Shown: piece by piece, positions 54,494 through 63,509 of the stretch
Numbering within the stretch: the stretch's first letter is position 1
Layout: each line of letters begins with the position of its first letter
Assembly (NCBI RefSeq): GCF_013415845.1
Contig: NZ_CP058907.1
Span: 3,038,001 to 3,102,000 of the forward strand
From: Rhodopseudomonas palustris
Lineage (GTDB): Bacteria; Pseudomonadota; Alphaproteobacteria; Rhizobiales; Xanthobacteraceae
Direction: 5' to 3'
Length of the DNA stretch: 64,000 bases
Notes under the pieces: generated by a model
What the model saw: only the letters and a program-made list of their open reading frames with translations
Database searches by the model: none
Told to the model about the DNA's origin: nothing
Position numbers and translations under genes: made by a program

Positions 54494-54817
54494 TCACGCC
54501 GCCGCGCTGGTGGTGATGGTGCCGCCGTCGGCGTTGTCGACGATCACCGGGCTGTCGAACCAGCTCATCACCGGCTCGGCGCCGTACAATGCTGCGACGC
54601 GGGCGCGCCATTCGCCGCCATACACGGCTTCGGCGGCCTCGCGGTTCTCCCACAGATAGATGCCTCCGGCGGTCGTGCCGTCCTCGGAGCGAATGTAATA
54701 TTTGCGGATCAGGCCCGGCAGCTTCTGGTATTTCGGCGCGCTGCTCTCGAACCGCTTCTTTGCCTCCTCCAGGCTGATCGGCGTCGCCATGTGAAACTGC
54801 ACGACGGTGGTGATCAT
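54494..54817 (-). CDS. YdhR/monooxygenase-like small protein
   Basis: From the ATG at 54817, preceded by GAGGAGG, the product has 107 residues. The ferredoxin-like pattern VVQFHMATPISLEEAKKRFESSAPKYQKLPGLIRKYYIRSEDGTTAGGIYLWENREAAEAVY is that of the YdhR/antibiotic-biosynthesis-monooxygenase-like dimeric alpha-beta barrels. These often act on small phenolic or carbonyl compounds or are stress proteins. No cofactor is needed by relatives. Function unassigned. Confidence 0.8.
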   Translation of the reverse strand: MITTVVQFHMATPISLEEAKKRFESSAPKYQKLPGLIRKYYIRSEDGTTAGGIYLWENREAAEAVYGGEWRARVAALYGAEPVMSWFDSPVIVDNADGGTITTSAAA

Positions 54818-54888
54818 CGGAACCTCCTCGGATTTTTCCGGCATCTTAGCGCAATCGGCGCCGCGCTGTCTCTGCCTGGCGCGGCCGG

Positions 54889-55626
54889 CTATTCGAACGC
54901 TTCTGGAAACCGCACCGTGGTGCCGAGCGTGATCCAGCGGGCATTTTCGCCGGTGATGTTGTGGCCGACGATCAGGTCCATCGAAAAGATCTCGTTGGGC
55001 CGCCAGCGCACGCCGGCCTGTGCGCGCGGCCGGATCTTGCCGGCACTGTCGTCGGGAGCGCCGGATAGACCGAAGCCCTCCAGCGTCAGTTGCAGCGTGT
55101 CGGTGAACTTCCAGTCGAAGCCGACGCCGTAGCTGAGATAGTGCTGGTCGATCACCCGATCCCAGAGCCAGCCGGCGTTGAGGTTGACCCGCATTGTCTC
55201 GGACAGCCGGTAGGTCGCCGGCAGCGTCACGAACGCCACCGTGTTGTTGCCGCTGGCCGCATCGTAGGAGCCGCCGGCCTCGATCGCGAGACCGAACCGG
55301 CCGATCGCGGTCGGGACCAGTACGGTCTTGAGCTTCGGCGACAGTGTCGTGCTCCAGTCGCCGTCGGCGCGGGCCCGGTTCGCCTGCAGCGTCAGCTCGA
55401 ACGGGCGGCCGAGATCGACCACGCAGGATGGGTTCGCGACCGCAGAAAAGTCGGTGTTGGTGGCGCGCGACCACCAGCTTTCCAGCTTGCACGAACCGAG
55501 CTCGGAAATGTCGGTGGCATCGACCGCATAGGCGCCGTTCGCCGCACAGGCTTCGCCCGACAGCAGAAGGGCGAGCCCAAGCACGGCGAGCAACAGAAAG
55601 GTCAGGGCGCGGGCCAACGGAAGCAT
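54889..55626 (-). CDS. Outer-membrane beta-barrel transporter-like protein
   Basis: From the ATG at 55626 ([28 protein letters not shown]) the product has 245 residues with a signal peptide. The mature part has a repeating beta-strand pattern ([51 protein letters not shown]) and ends with VRFPEAFE. It resembles small outer-membrane proteins of the transporter/SphA-like class. A disulfide between two early cysteines ([10 protein letters not shown] and PSCVVDL) is possible. It diverges from the nitrile hydratase operon; no link can be proved. Confidence 0.65.
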   Translation of the reverse strand: MLPLARALTFLLLAVLGLALLLSGEACAANGAYAVDATDISELGSCKLESWWSRATNTDFSAVANPSCVVDLGRPFELTLQANRARADGDWSTTLSPKLKTVLVPTAIGRFGLAIEAGGSYDAASGNNTVAFVTLPATYRLSETMRVNLNAGWLWDRVIDQHYLSYGVGFDWKFTDTLQLTLEGFGLSGAPDDSAGKIRPRAQAGVRWRPNEIFSMDLIVGHNITGENARWITLGTTVRFPEAFE

Positions 55627-55689
55627 GGAACCAGCCTTAGCAGACGGCCGGCTCGACAGCTTCCGCGACTTCCGCCTATCCTCAACTTC

Positions 55690-56328
55690 ATGGCCGACCA
55701 TGAGCATCATCACCACGACCACGATCACGACCATTCCGACTTGTCGGAGACCGAGCTGCGGGTGCGCGCGCTCGAAACCATCCTCACCGAGAAGGGCTAT
55801 GTCGATCCCGCCGCACTCGATGAGCTGATCGAGACCTACGAGACCAAGGTCGGCCCGCGCAACGGCGCCCAAGTGGTCGCCAAGGCCTGGAGCGATCCGG
55901 CGTATCGCGAGCGGCTGCTGCACGACGCCACCGCGGCGATCGCGGAGCTCGGCTACACCGGCCGCCAGGGCGAACACATCGTCGCGGTCGAGAATACGCC
56001 GGCCACCCACAACATGGTCGTGTGCACGCTGTGCTCCTGCTACCCGTGGCCGGTGCTCGGCCTACCGCCGGTCTGGTACAAATCGGCGCCGTATCGATCG
56101 CGCGTGGTCAAGGAGCCGCGCGCGGTGCTAGCCGAATTCGGCGTGACGCTGCCGCAGGACACGGCGATCCGGGTGTGGGATTCGACCGCCGAGATCCGTT
56201 ACCTGGTGATTCCGATGCGCCCAGACGGCAGCGACGATCTCAGCGAAGGTCAGCTCGCCGACCTCGTCACTCGCGACAGCATGATCGGCACAGGCCTTGC
56301 TCGCACGCCTGCAGAGATCACGGCATGA
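55690..56328 (+). CDS. nthA: Nitrile hydratase alpha subunit, cobalt type
   Basis: The 212-residue product contains VCTLCSC (Cys112, Cys115, Cys117) followed by [10 protein letters not shown]. Thr113 in the claw motif is typical of cobalt enzymes, where iron enzymes have Ser. In the mature enzyme the second and third cysteines are oxidised to sulfinic and sulfenic acids. The N-terminus is unusually rich in His and Asp ([12 protein letters not shown], 4-15) and may bind metal. The enzyme hydrates nitriles to amides in the cytoplasm. The beta subunit gene overlaps by four bases. Confidence 0.93.
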   Translation: MADHEHHHHDHDHDHSDLSETELRVRALETILTEKGYVDPAALDELIETYETKVGPRNGAQVVAKAWSDPAYRERLLHDATAAIAELGYTGRQGEHIVAVENTPATHNMVVCTLCSCYPWPVLGLPPVWYKSAPYRSRVVKEPRAVLAEFGVTLPQDTAIRVWDSTAEIRYLVIPMRPDGSDDLSEGQLADLVTRDSMIGTGLARTPAEITA

Positions 56329-56981
56329 ACGGCGCACACGACATGGGCGGCATGGACGGGTTCGGGCCAATTGTGATTGAGGCCAATGAGCCGTTGTTTC
56401 ACGCCGCATGGGAGCGCCGCGCCTTCGCGCTGACGCTGGCGATGGGACGGCCCGGTGGCTGGAACATCGACATGTCGCGGTTCGCCCGCGAGAACCGCGC
56501 GCCGATCGATTATCTCTCGAAGAGCTACTATCAGCTCTGGCTCGCTGGCCTCGAAGTGCTGATGGCCGAGCGCGGCCTCGTCACCGCCGACGAGATCGCC
56601 GCGGGTCGCCCGCTGCATCCGCGCAGGGACGTCCAGGTGCTGACCGCTGCGGACGTTACGCCGATGCTGGCACGCGGCGCACCAACCGAACGCGACGCTG
56701 CGGCCCCTGCCCGGTTCGGCGTCGGCGATCGCGTCCGTGCCAAGGACCTGCATCCACGAACCCATATCCGCCTGCCGCGCTACGTGCGCGGCCGGATCGG
56801 CACCATCGAACTGGTACACGGCGCGCACGTGTTTCCGGACAGCCACGCGCATGGCGGCGGCGAGCAGCCGCAATGGCTTTACACGGTGGCGTTCGAGGCA
56901 CGCGAATTGTGGGGCGACGATGCCGACCCGACATCGCGTGTCTCGGTCGATGCCTGGGACTCCTATCTGGAGCGCGCGTGA
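56325..56981 (+). CDS. nthB: Nitrile hydratase beta subunit
   Basis: The 218-residue product has the family start ([16 protein letters not shown]), a helical region ([20 protein letters not shown]) and a C-terminal SH3-like barrel with [30 protein letters not shown] and [10 protein letters not shown]. The conserved arginines that hydrogen-bond to the oxidised cysteines of the alpha subunit are in the HTRLPRY-like segment. It is coupled to both neighbours. Confidence 0.93.
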   Translation: MNGAHDMGGMDGFGPIVIEANEPLFHAAWERRAFALTLAMGRPGGWNIDMSRFARENRAPIDYLSKSYYQLWLAGLEVLMAERGLVTADEIAAGRPLHPRRDVQVLTAADVTPMLARGAPTERDAAAPARFGVGDRVRAKDLHPRTHIRLPRYVRGRIGTIELVHGAHVFPDSHAHGGGEQPQWLYTVAFEARELWGDDADPTSRVSVDAWDSYLERA

Positions 56982-57403
56982 TGAGCAGCCAGTCCGAGGC
57001 TGCGGCGATCGCCGCGCACAGCGTGCCGGGCCTGCCGCGCGACGATGACGGCCCGGTATTCCGCGAGCCCTGGGAAGCCCATGCGTTTGCGATGGCGGTG
57101 ACGCTGCATGGCCGCGGCCTGTTCACCTGGCCAGAATGGGCGGCGGCGCTCTCCGCCGAGATCCGCCGAGCCCAAGCTGACGGCGATCCCGACTGCGGCG
57201 ACACCTATTATCGCCATTGGCTCGCGACGCTGGAACAGATGGTCGCAACCAAGGGTGTCGCCAGCCTCGAGACCCAGCATCGGTACCGCGACGCCTGGGA
57301 CCGCGCCGCCGATCGCACGCCGCACGGCCGTCCGATCGAGCTGCAGCCGGGGGATTTTCCACAGTCAGAGGCGTTTTCGGCGGCAGAGTCACCGCCGCGT
57401 TAA
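56981..57403 (+). CDS. Nitrile hydratase accessory (activator-like) protein
   Basis: The 140-residue product has the motif PVFREPWEAHAFAMAVTLHGRGLFTWPEWAAALSAEI near residues 25-65, which resembles the N-terminal part of the beta subunit. Proteins of this type, encoded directly after nthB in cobalt nitrile hydratase operons (p14K/NhlE-like), act as metal chaperones that swap the alpha subunit. Its ATG overlaps the nthB stop by one base. It completes a minimal nthA-nthB-activator operon; an amidase is not encoded nearby. Confidence 0.88.
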   Translation: MSSQSEAAAIAAHSVPGLPRDDDGPVFREPWEAHAFAMAVTLHGRGLFTWPEWAAALSAEIRRAQADGDPDCGDTYYRHWLATLEQMVATKGVASLETQHRYRDAWDRAADRTPHGRPIELQPGDFPQSEAFSAAESPPR

Positions 57404-57514
57404 CGCTGATGCGACAAGTTTGGTCGGTGCGTCACTGACGTCAACGAGAACCGAACCGATCGGCGTTAATCTGCAGCCTGCCGACAGATCGCGGATGGCG
57501 AGGCTGCGGCGGCA

Positions 57515-58660
57515 GTGAGTTGGGTGATGGCGCAGATCGATTTTGATCGACCAATGCGATGGACGGCAAATGCCGCCGGCCGCTATCTTGCCGAAGCAAC
57601 CTGCGACTCCGAACTGTTCCTGCAGCGCGCCGCCGCGCTCGGCCCCTCCGCGGCGATCACCCCGTTTCAGTCTCCCGACTGGCTGAGCACCTGGTTGAAG
57701 TTGCTCGGGCCTTCCGTGGCCGCCGAGCCGCTGTTGATTACCGTGCGCGACAGCTTCCGCGACGAGATCGCGATGCTGCTGCCGCTGGTGGTCCGCCGGG
57801 TGTGTGGCGTGGCCCTGGTCGAATTCGCCGACCTCTCAGTGTCGGACTACAACGTGCCCCTGCTCGGCCCCGCTGCGCCGTCGACGCCGGAAGCGGCTGC
57901 GGCGGCTTTCGAAGCCGCGTTGGCGGCGATGCCAGACGTCGACGTGGTGCGTCTGTGCAACCTGCCGCTGACCGCGGGCGGCAAGGTCAATCCGTTGGCG
58001 CTGCTGGCGTCGACCCCGTCCTCAACAGTGCGCAATGTCACCACGCTGCCGCGCTCGTGGGACGATTATCTCGAGTCGCGTCCGCGCAAATTCCGCAAGG
58101 CGCTACGCCAGCATCATCGCGCGCTCGACGCGCTCGGCGGCGTGCGGGTTCGGATGATGACCTCGCCGGGCGACGACACCGCACATCTGTTCGGCAAGCT
58201 CGATCAGTTTCAGCGCGCGCGGATCGCCGCGCTCGGCAAGCGCTATGTACTCGACCGACCGGCCTATGCGCGGTTCTATCGCGAGGTGTTTTCGCGCGGA
58301 CAGGCGATGCTGTCGGTGATGGAATCCAGCGACTCTGTGGTTGCGGTCGCCTACAGCCTGCTGCATCGACAGAGCTGCACGACGGTGCGGCTCGCGCACG
58401 CCGGCGCAGAATGGAACCGCGGATCGCCCGGAATCGTGCTGGCGAGCGAGATCATCCGCTGGCTGATCGACAGCGGCATCGAACAATTCGATCTCGGCGC
58501 CGGAGGCTACGACTACAAGAAGCAGCTCGGCTGCGAGCCGCAGCCGCTTATGGTTTTGGATAAGGCGCTGACGCTGAAAGGCCGAATGGCACTGTCGGCG
58601 TGGTCGACCTATACGGGCGGTCGCTCGCTGGTTCAGTCGTTGACGGCGAAGGCGTCGTAA
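57515..58660 (+). CDS. GNAT-fold (BcsL/CelD, Acetyltransf_6) acyltransferase
   Basis: The 381-residue product (GTG start; an ATG at 57527 is also possible) has a double GNAT-like arrangement. The C-terminal half carries RKFRKALRQHHRALDALGG, FYREVFSRGQAMLSVME and IEQFDLGAGGYDYKKQLGCEPQPLMVL, typical of FemAB-like/CelD acyltransferases found in polysaccharide biosynthesis clusters. The acceptor is unknown and no polysaccharide genes are adjacent. It overlaps the end of the convergent serine hydrolase gene by 28 bases. Confidence 0.8.
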   Translation: MSWVMAQIDFDRPMRWTANAAGRYLAEATCDSELFLQRAAALGPSAAITPFQSPDWLSTWLKLLGPSVAAEPLLITVRDSFRDEIAMLLPLVVRRVCGVALVEFADLSVSDYNVPLLGPAAPSTPEAAAAAFEAALAAMPDVDVVRLCNLPLTAGGKVNPLALLASTPSSTVRNVTTLPRSWDDYLESRPRKFRKALRQHHRALDALGGVRVRMMTSPGDDTAHLFGKLDQFQRARIAALGKRYVLDRPAYARFYREVFSRGQAMLSVMESSDSVVAVAYSLLHRQSCTTVRLAHAGAEWNRGSPGIVLASEIIRWLIDSGIEQFDLGAGGYDYKKQLGCEPQPLMVLDKALTLKGRMALSAWSTYTGGRSLVQSLTAKAS

Positions 58661-59925
58661 ACCAGCTTCTTGAACTCCGGTACCACGCGGCCGCGTTCAG
58701 TCTCGGTCTGCTGCATCAGGACGTAAATCATGTCGAGCGACGGATCGACGCCGAAATAGGTGCCACTGCCGCTGTCCCATTTCAGTTCGCCGATCGAGCC
58801 AGGCGCGGGCGGGGTTGCCTCCCCCGACTCGACCCGCACTGCTAGACCGTAGCCGTAGCCGAACCCATCGCCGGGAAAATAGAAGTAGTCGCGCTCGACG
58901 CCGGAGCCCGGGCCGATCTGGTCGGTGGTCATCGCCTTGAACGCCGCAGCGCTGAGATAACGGCGGCCGTCGAGCACGCCGCCTTCGAGCAGCATCTGGG
59001 CGAACCGCGCATAGTCGGTGACGGTCGACAGCAGGCCGCCGCCACCCGATTGCCATTCCGGATGCGCGCCGCGCTGCCGCTCGGCATCGGCCAGTACGGT
59101 ATCGGTGGGGAACACCGCGGCCATCCGCGCTTGCTCCGCCTCGGTTCGCAGCACAAAGCTGGTGCTGGTCATGCCGAGCGGATCGAACAGCCGCTGCTTG
59201 AGGAAATCGTACAGTGGCTCGCCCGACACGATCTCGATGACGCGGCCGAGCACGTCAGTCGAATGGCCGTAGCGCCACAGCGTGCCGGGCTGGCGCGCCA
59301 ACGGCAAACGGGCGATCCGTTCCGCGAACTCGGCGTTGTCGAATCGGCCGGCGAATAGATTCGCCTGCTGATACGCTGCCATAATCAGTTCGCCGCCGAT
59401 ATATTCGTAAGTAATCCCCGAGGTGTGGCGCAGCAGGTCTTCGATCGTCACCAGCCGATCGGGATCGACCAGCCTCAGTGCCGGCTTACCGTCTTCGACA
59501 GTCTCGATCCCAACCTTTACGCGTGCAAACGACGGAATGTACTTCGACAGTGGATCTTGCAATTCCAGTCGCCGCTCGTCGATCAGCATCATCGCCGCGA
59601 CACTGGTGATCGGCTTGGTCATCGAATGCAGCGCGAAGATCGTGTCCGGCGTCATCCGGTGCTGCCGCGCGGCAGTACGCCAGCCGAAGCACTGCAGGTA
59701 AACCGGCCTGCCGTGCTGTTGGATCAGCACTACGGCACCCGGCAGCTTCCCCGCAGCAACTTGATGTTCGAAGAAAGCGCTGAGCCGCGCCAGCTTCTCG
59801 GGCTTGGGAGTAGCCGCCGCGCTCGCGGGCGCCGCTGTTGCGGCCCGCACAGCAGGCATCGTCAGCGTCACGCCGATGGCTTGGAGAACTTGACGACGGC
59901 TGATCGAAACGAAGGGAGGCGGCAT
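58633..59925 (-). CDS. Serine hydrolase, beta-lactamase class C/EstB family
   Basis: The 430-residue product begins with a twin-arginine-like leader (SRRQVLQAIGVTLTMPAVRA). The catalytic motif is Ser101-Met-Thr-Lys104 (ALHSMTKPITS) and the tyrosine-containing motif is LWRYGHSTDVLGRVIEI (YGH instead of YSN). A C-terminal stretch KWDSGSGTYFGVDPSLDMIYVLMQQ supplies the third motif region. Such proteins are mostly esterases or D-aminopeptidases; beta-lactam hydrolysis is not implied. Stop and neighbouring gene overlap convergently. Confidence 0.85.
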   Translation of the reverse strand: MPPPFVSISRRQVLQAIGVTLTMPAVRAATAAPASAAATPKPEKLARLSAFFEHQVAAGKLPGAVVLIQQHGRPVYLQCFGWRTAARQHRMTPDTIFALHSMTKPITSVAAMMLIDERRLELQDPLSKYIPSFARVKVGIETVEDGKPALRLVDPDRLVTIEDLLRHTSGITYEYIGGELIMAAYQQANLFAGRFDNAEFAERIARLPLARQPGTLWRYGHSTDVLGRVIEIVSGEPLYDFLKQRLFDPLGMTSTSFVLRTEAEQARMAAVFPTDTVLADAERQRGAHPEWQSGGGGLLSTVTDYARFAQMLLEGGVLDGRRYLSAAAFKAMTTDQIGPGSGVERDYFYFPGDGFGYGYGLAVRVESGEATPPAPGSIGELKWDSGSGTYFGVDPSLDMIYVLMQQTETERGRVVPEFKKLVYDAFAVND

Positions 59926-60006
59926 GGCAAGACTGTCCGTAGCGTCGAGACGCCAGCCTTAGCATGCACACCTTGGCGGCTCGATGATACGAAGGAGTGC
60001 CGCCGG

Positions 60007-60720
60007 TCAAATGCCGGAAGCGTATTCGATCCAGCCCTTGGCGCGCAGCCGGCACGCAGGGCATTCGCCGCAGCCGTAGCCCCAATCGTGACGCGCCCCA
60101 CGTTCGCCAAGATAGCAGGTGTGGGAGTCCTCGCGGATCAGATCGACCAGCGCATCACCGCCGAGGTCTTGAGCGAGTTGCCACGTGGCAGCCTTGTCGC
60201 GCCACATCAACGGTGTGTGCAGGGTGATGTCGCGCGCCATGCCGAGCGACAGCGCAGTCTGCAGTGCCTGAATGGTGTCGTTGCGGCAATCCGGATAGCC
60301 GGAGTAATCGGTTTCGCACATCCCGCCGACGATGTCGGTGATGCCACGCCGATACGCCAGCGCCGCCGCGAAGTTCAGGAAGATCAGATTACGGCCGGGC
60401 ACGAAGGTGTTTGGCAGTCCGTCGGCCCCCATCGCAATCGCGACGTCACGGGTCAGTGCGGTGTCGGAGATTTGCGCCAGCGTCGGGATCGTCAGCGTGT
60501 GATTGTCGCCGAGCTTGGCGGCCCAGTCGTCGCTGATGGCACGGAAGCCGTCGAGCAGCCGTGCGCGGCACTCCAATTCGATCAGATGCCGCTGGCCGTA
60601 GTCGAAGCCGATGGTCTCGACGCGGGCGAAGCGCGCGAGCGCCCAGGCCAGACAGGTCGCGGAGTCCTGCCCGCCGGAGAACAGCACCAGCGCGGTCTTG
60701 TCGGAAGAATGGTCGGTCAT
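60007..60720 (-). CDS. queC: 7-cyano-7-deazaguanine synthase QueC
   Basis: From the ATG at 60720 the product has 237 residues. The PP-loop [11 protein letters not shown] (13-23) binds ATP, and [17 protein letters not shown] near the C-terminus holds the zinc cysteines. It converts 7-carboxy-7-deazaguanine to preQ0 in the queuosine pathway. It is divergent from mazG, with about 115 bases between. A preQ1 riboswitch was not recognised. Confidence 0.93.
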   Translation of the reverse strand: MTDHSSDKTALVLFSGGQDSATCLAWALARFARVETIGFDYGQRHLIELECRARLLDGFRAISDDWAAKLGDNHTLTIPTLAQISDTALTRDVAIAMGADGLPNTFVPGRNLIFLNFAAALAYRRGITDIVGGMCETDYSGYPDCRNDTIQALQTALSLGMARDITLHTPLMWRDKAATWQLAQDLGGDALVDLIREDSHTCYLGERGARHDWGYGCGECPACRLRAKGWIEYASGI

Positions 60721-60836
60721 GGCGCATGGCTGTAGCACCACGCGCTGCGCAGGCCAATCCGGCGCGGTTTTCGCTGGGATGGCGGCGCCGGTTGCGGCAT
60801 AGGAAACGGGACGTCCTCCTGCCCCGGATCCGCACC

Positions 60837-61661
60837 ATGCCCCCTTCCCGCGATATCGCCCGCCTGATCGAGATCATGGCCGCGCTCCGCACTCCGGTGA
60901 CCGGCTGTCCGTGGGACCTCGAGCAGGATTTCGCGACGATCGCGCCCTACACCATCGAGGAAGCGTTCGAGGTCGCCGAAGCGATTTCCCGCCACGATCT
61001 CGACGATCTGCGCGAAGAGCTCGGAGACCTGCTGCTCCAGGTGGTGTTCCATGCGCGGATCGCCGAAGAGCGTGGCGCGTTCGCGTTCGGCGACGTGGTC
61101 GAGGCCATCACCCGCAAGATGATCCGCCGCCATCCGCATGTGTTCGCCGACGCCGACGGCAATCTGACGCCGTCGCATGTCGAGGGCGTCTGGGACCGGA
61201 TCAAGGCCGAAGAGAAGGCCGAGCGCGCCGCCCGCCGCGGCCTCACCGAACAGCCGTCGAGCTCAGTGCTGGCGGGGGTCAAATCCGGCCAGCCGGCGCT
61301 GTCGCGGGCGATGGACCTGCAGCGCAAGGCCGCCAAGGTCGGCTTCGACTGGAACGACCCGCGCGCGGTACTCGCCAAGATCCGCGAAGAGACCGACGAA
61401 ATCGAGGCCGCGCTGGATCGTGGCGATCAGGCGCACATCACCGAGGAGACCGGCGATCTGCTGTTTGCGCTGGTCAATCTCGCCCGCCACGCCAAGGCCG
61501 ACCCGGAAATCGCGCTGCGCGGCGCCAATGCCAAGTTCGAACGCCGCTTCGCCTACATCGAACAAGCGCTGGCGGCCCAGGGCCGCACCCCGGACGACGC
61601 CACGCTCGCCGAAATGGATGCGCTGTGGAACGAGGCCAAGACGACCGAAGCGACGAAATAA
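60837..61661 (+). CDS. mazG: Nucleoside triphosphate pyrophosphohydrolase MazG
   Basis: The 274-residue product from the ATG at 60837 has two MazG domains. The first has [26 protein letters not shown] and [19 protein letters not shown] with the EExxD metal-binding residues; the second has [10 protein letters not shown] and [17 protein letters not shown]. It hydrolyses NTPs to NMPs and pyrophosphate and limits (p)ppGpp or damaged nucleotides. A longer upstream frame has no protein-like content. Confidence 0.92.
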   Translation: MPPSRDIARLIEIMAALRTPVTGCPWDLEQDFATIAPYTIEEAFEVAEAISRHDLDDLREELGDLLLQVVFHARIAEERGAFAFGDVVEAITRKMIRRHPHVFADADGNLTPSHVEGVWDRIKAEEKAERAARRGLTEQPSSSVLAGVKSGQPALSRAMDLQRKAAKVGFDWNDPRAVLAKIREETDEIEAALDRGDQAHITEETGDLLFALVNLARHAKADPEIALRGANAKFERRFAYIEQALAAQGRTPDDATLAEMDALWNEAKTTEATK

Positions 61662-61739
61662 CGCCGCCCAGTTCCGATTCCGGGCGCGACTTCCTATCTA
61701 TACCTGCACGAAAACAATGCAGGGGGTCGCGCGAGCATC

Positions 61740-63035
61740 ATGCTCTCGGTGGAATTGGCAATCGTTGTCGCCTTGATCGTCGTCAACGGTCTGCTGTCGA
61801 TGTCCGAACTGGCGATCGTCTCGTCACGCCCGGCGCGGCTGTCGATCCTGGCGCAGCGCGGCGTCCGCGGCGCACGCCAGGCGATGAAGCTGAGCGAAGA
61901 CCCCGGCCGGTTTCTCTCCACCGTCCAGATCGGCATCACCTTGGTCGGCGTGCTGTCCGGAGCGTTCTCCGGCGCGACGCTGGGCCAGCGCCTGAGCGAT
62001 TGGTTGACCGCGTCCGGCGTGCCGTTCGCCGACATCATCGGCTTCGGCCTGGTGGTGACGCTGATCACCTACGCGACCCTGATCGTCGGCGAACTGGTGC
62101 CGAAACAGCTGGCGCTACGCGATCCCGAAGCGGTGGCGGTGAAGGTCGCGCCGGCAATGGCGCTGCTCGCCAAGATCTCGCTGCCAGTCGTGGTCGTGCT
62201 CGACATCTCCGGCAAGGCGATGCTGGCACTGCTTGGCCAGAGCGGGGAACCTGAGGACAAAATCTCCGAAGAAGAAATCCATAGCCTGGTGATGGAAGCT
62301 GAGACCGCCGGCATACTCGAGCCTGGTGAGCGCCAGATGATTGCAGGCGTGATGCGGCTCGGCGACCGCCCGGTCGGCGCGGTGATGACGCCGCGTCCCG
62401 AGGTCGACATGATCGACCTGTCCGATCCGCCCGACCAGATCCGCGCCACTTTCGCGAGCAGTCCGCATTCGCGGTTGCCGGCCACGGATGAAGATCGCGA
62501 CGATCCGATCGGCATTATCCAATCCAAGGACGTGCTCGAAGTCTATCTGCGCGGGGAGACGCCGGACTTCCGGGCGCTGGTGCGCGACGCGCCGGTGATC
62601 CCAGCCTCCGCCGATGCGCGCGACGCACTAATCATGCTGCGCAACGCCTCGGTCCATATGGGGCTGGTGTACGACGAATTCGGCGGCTTCGAAGGCGTGG
62701 TCAGCACTGCCGATATTCTGGAGTCGATCGTCGGCGCGTTCAGCTCCGAAGACGGGCCGCCGGAGCCCGCCGCAGTGCGCCGCGACGACGGCTCGTACCT
62801 TGTCGCGGGGTGGATGCCGGTCGACGAGTTCGGCGACCTGCTGGGCATGCCGGTGCCGGCGCAGCGCGATTATCACACCGTCGCCGGTCTGGTGCTGTCG
62901 CATCTCGGCGCGCTGCCGAGCGTCGGCGACAAGTTCGACTTCCAGGGCTGGCGGTTCGAGATCCTGGACCTTGATCACCGGCGGATCGACAAGATCCTGG
63001 CGAGCCGCCTGCCGGACGACCAAGCCTCGCCATGA
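61740..63035 (+). CDS. CNNM/CorC-family (HlyC-type) membrane protein
   Basis: The 431-residue product has an N-terminal DUF21 domain with four membrane helices (IVVALIVVNGLLSMSELAIVSSRPARL, GRFLSTVQIGITLVGVLSGAFSG), a pair of CBS domains (VGAVMTPRPEVDMIDL, NASVHMGLVYDEFGGFEGVVS) and a C-terminal CorC/HlyC domain (RRDDGSYLVAGWMPVDEFGDLLG). Members are linked to Mg2+ or Co2+ efflux. It overlaps a small membrane gene by four bases. Confidence 0.92.
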   Translation: MLSVELAIVVALIVVNGLLSMSELAIVSSRPARLSILAQRGVRGARQAMKLSEDPGRFLSTVQIGITLVGVLSGAFSGATLGQRLSDWLTASGVPFADIIGFGLVVTLITYATLIVGELVPKQLALRDPEAVAVKVAPAMALLAKISLPVVVVLDISGKAMLALLGQSGEPEDKISEEEIHSLVMEAETAGILEPGERQMIAGVMRLGDRPVGAVMTPRPEVDMIDLSDPPDQIRATFASSPHSRLPATDEDRDDPIGIIQSKDVLEVYLRGETPDFRALVRDAPVIPASADARDALIMLRNASVHMGLVYDEFGGFEGVVSTADILESIVGAFSSEDGPPEPAAVRRDDGSYLVAGWMPVDEFGDLLGMPVPAQRDYHTVAGLVLSHLGALPSVGDKFDFQGWRFEILDLDHRRIDKILASRLPDDQASP

Positions 63036-63394
63036 CCGAGCGGCCGCTCCACGCGCGTCGCGACGCGCACGCCCTCGCCGCCATTCGGCTGCTGCACACC
63101 GCGATCTGGGCGTTCTTCGCGTCCTCGATCCTGGCAATCCCGGTGACGATCTGGGCCGGGCAGCTCGTCGCCGCGCTATGGCTCAGCGTGTTCGTGTGGG
63201 GCGAAGTCGTCGTGCTGGTGCTCAACCGGATGCGCTGTCCGCTGACGACGCTGGCGGCGCGCTATACCGACGACCGCGCCGACAATTTCGATATCTGTCT
63301 GCCGCGCTGGCTGGCCCGCCATAACCAGCGGCTTTTCGGGACGTTGTTCGCCCTCACCCAGCTTCAGCTTGGCTGGGCGCTGCTGGTGCGCTGA
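63032..63394 (+). CDS. Small membrane protein, function unknown
   Basis: The 120-residue product has two central hydrophobic helices (AFFASSILAIPVTIWAGQLV, AALWLSVFVWGEVVVLVLNRM) followed by a short cytosolic part with RCPLTTLAARYTDDRADNFDICLPRWLARHNQ and a final hydrophobic stretch. The CPLT-x-A-x-RYT motif is shared with a family of small uncharacterised membrane proteins. The four-base overlap with the CorC-like gene suggests they act together. Confidence 0.6.
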   Translation: MTERPLHARRDAHALAAIRLLHTAIWAFFASSILAIPVTIWAGQLVAALWLSVFVWGEVVVLVLNRMRCPLTTLAARYTDDRADNFDICLPRWLARHNQRLFGTLFALTQLQLGWALLVR

Positions 63395-63417
63395 CCGCCT
63401 CGCCGGCCCCAAAACGG

Positions 63418-63451
63418 CGACGGCCGCCGCGATGGGGCGCGGCGGCCGTCG
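63418..63451. terminator. Bidirectional stem-loop between the small membrane gene and ssb
   Basis: A perfect 13-base stem (CGACGGCCGCCGC at 63418-63430 with its complement at 63439-63451) encloses an eight-base loop. On the minus strand, the stem is followed by CGTTTT, so it fits an intrinsic terminator for ssb. On the plus strand no T-run follows. Confidence 0.6.
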
Positions 63452-63509
63452 TCTCGTATCCCGTCCCAGCCGGGCGCGGCCGGAAAGGAATGGCTGAGAA
63501 CCCGTGGGC

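Noticed and set aside
58633-59925. Beta-lactam resistance gene
   Set aside because: It is an EstB-like serine hydrolase with SMTK and YGH motifs; class C beta-lactamases have YSN and KTG in a different context.
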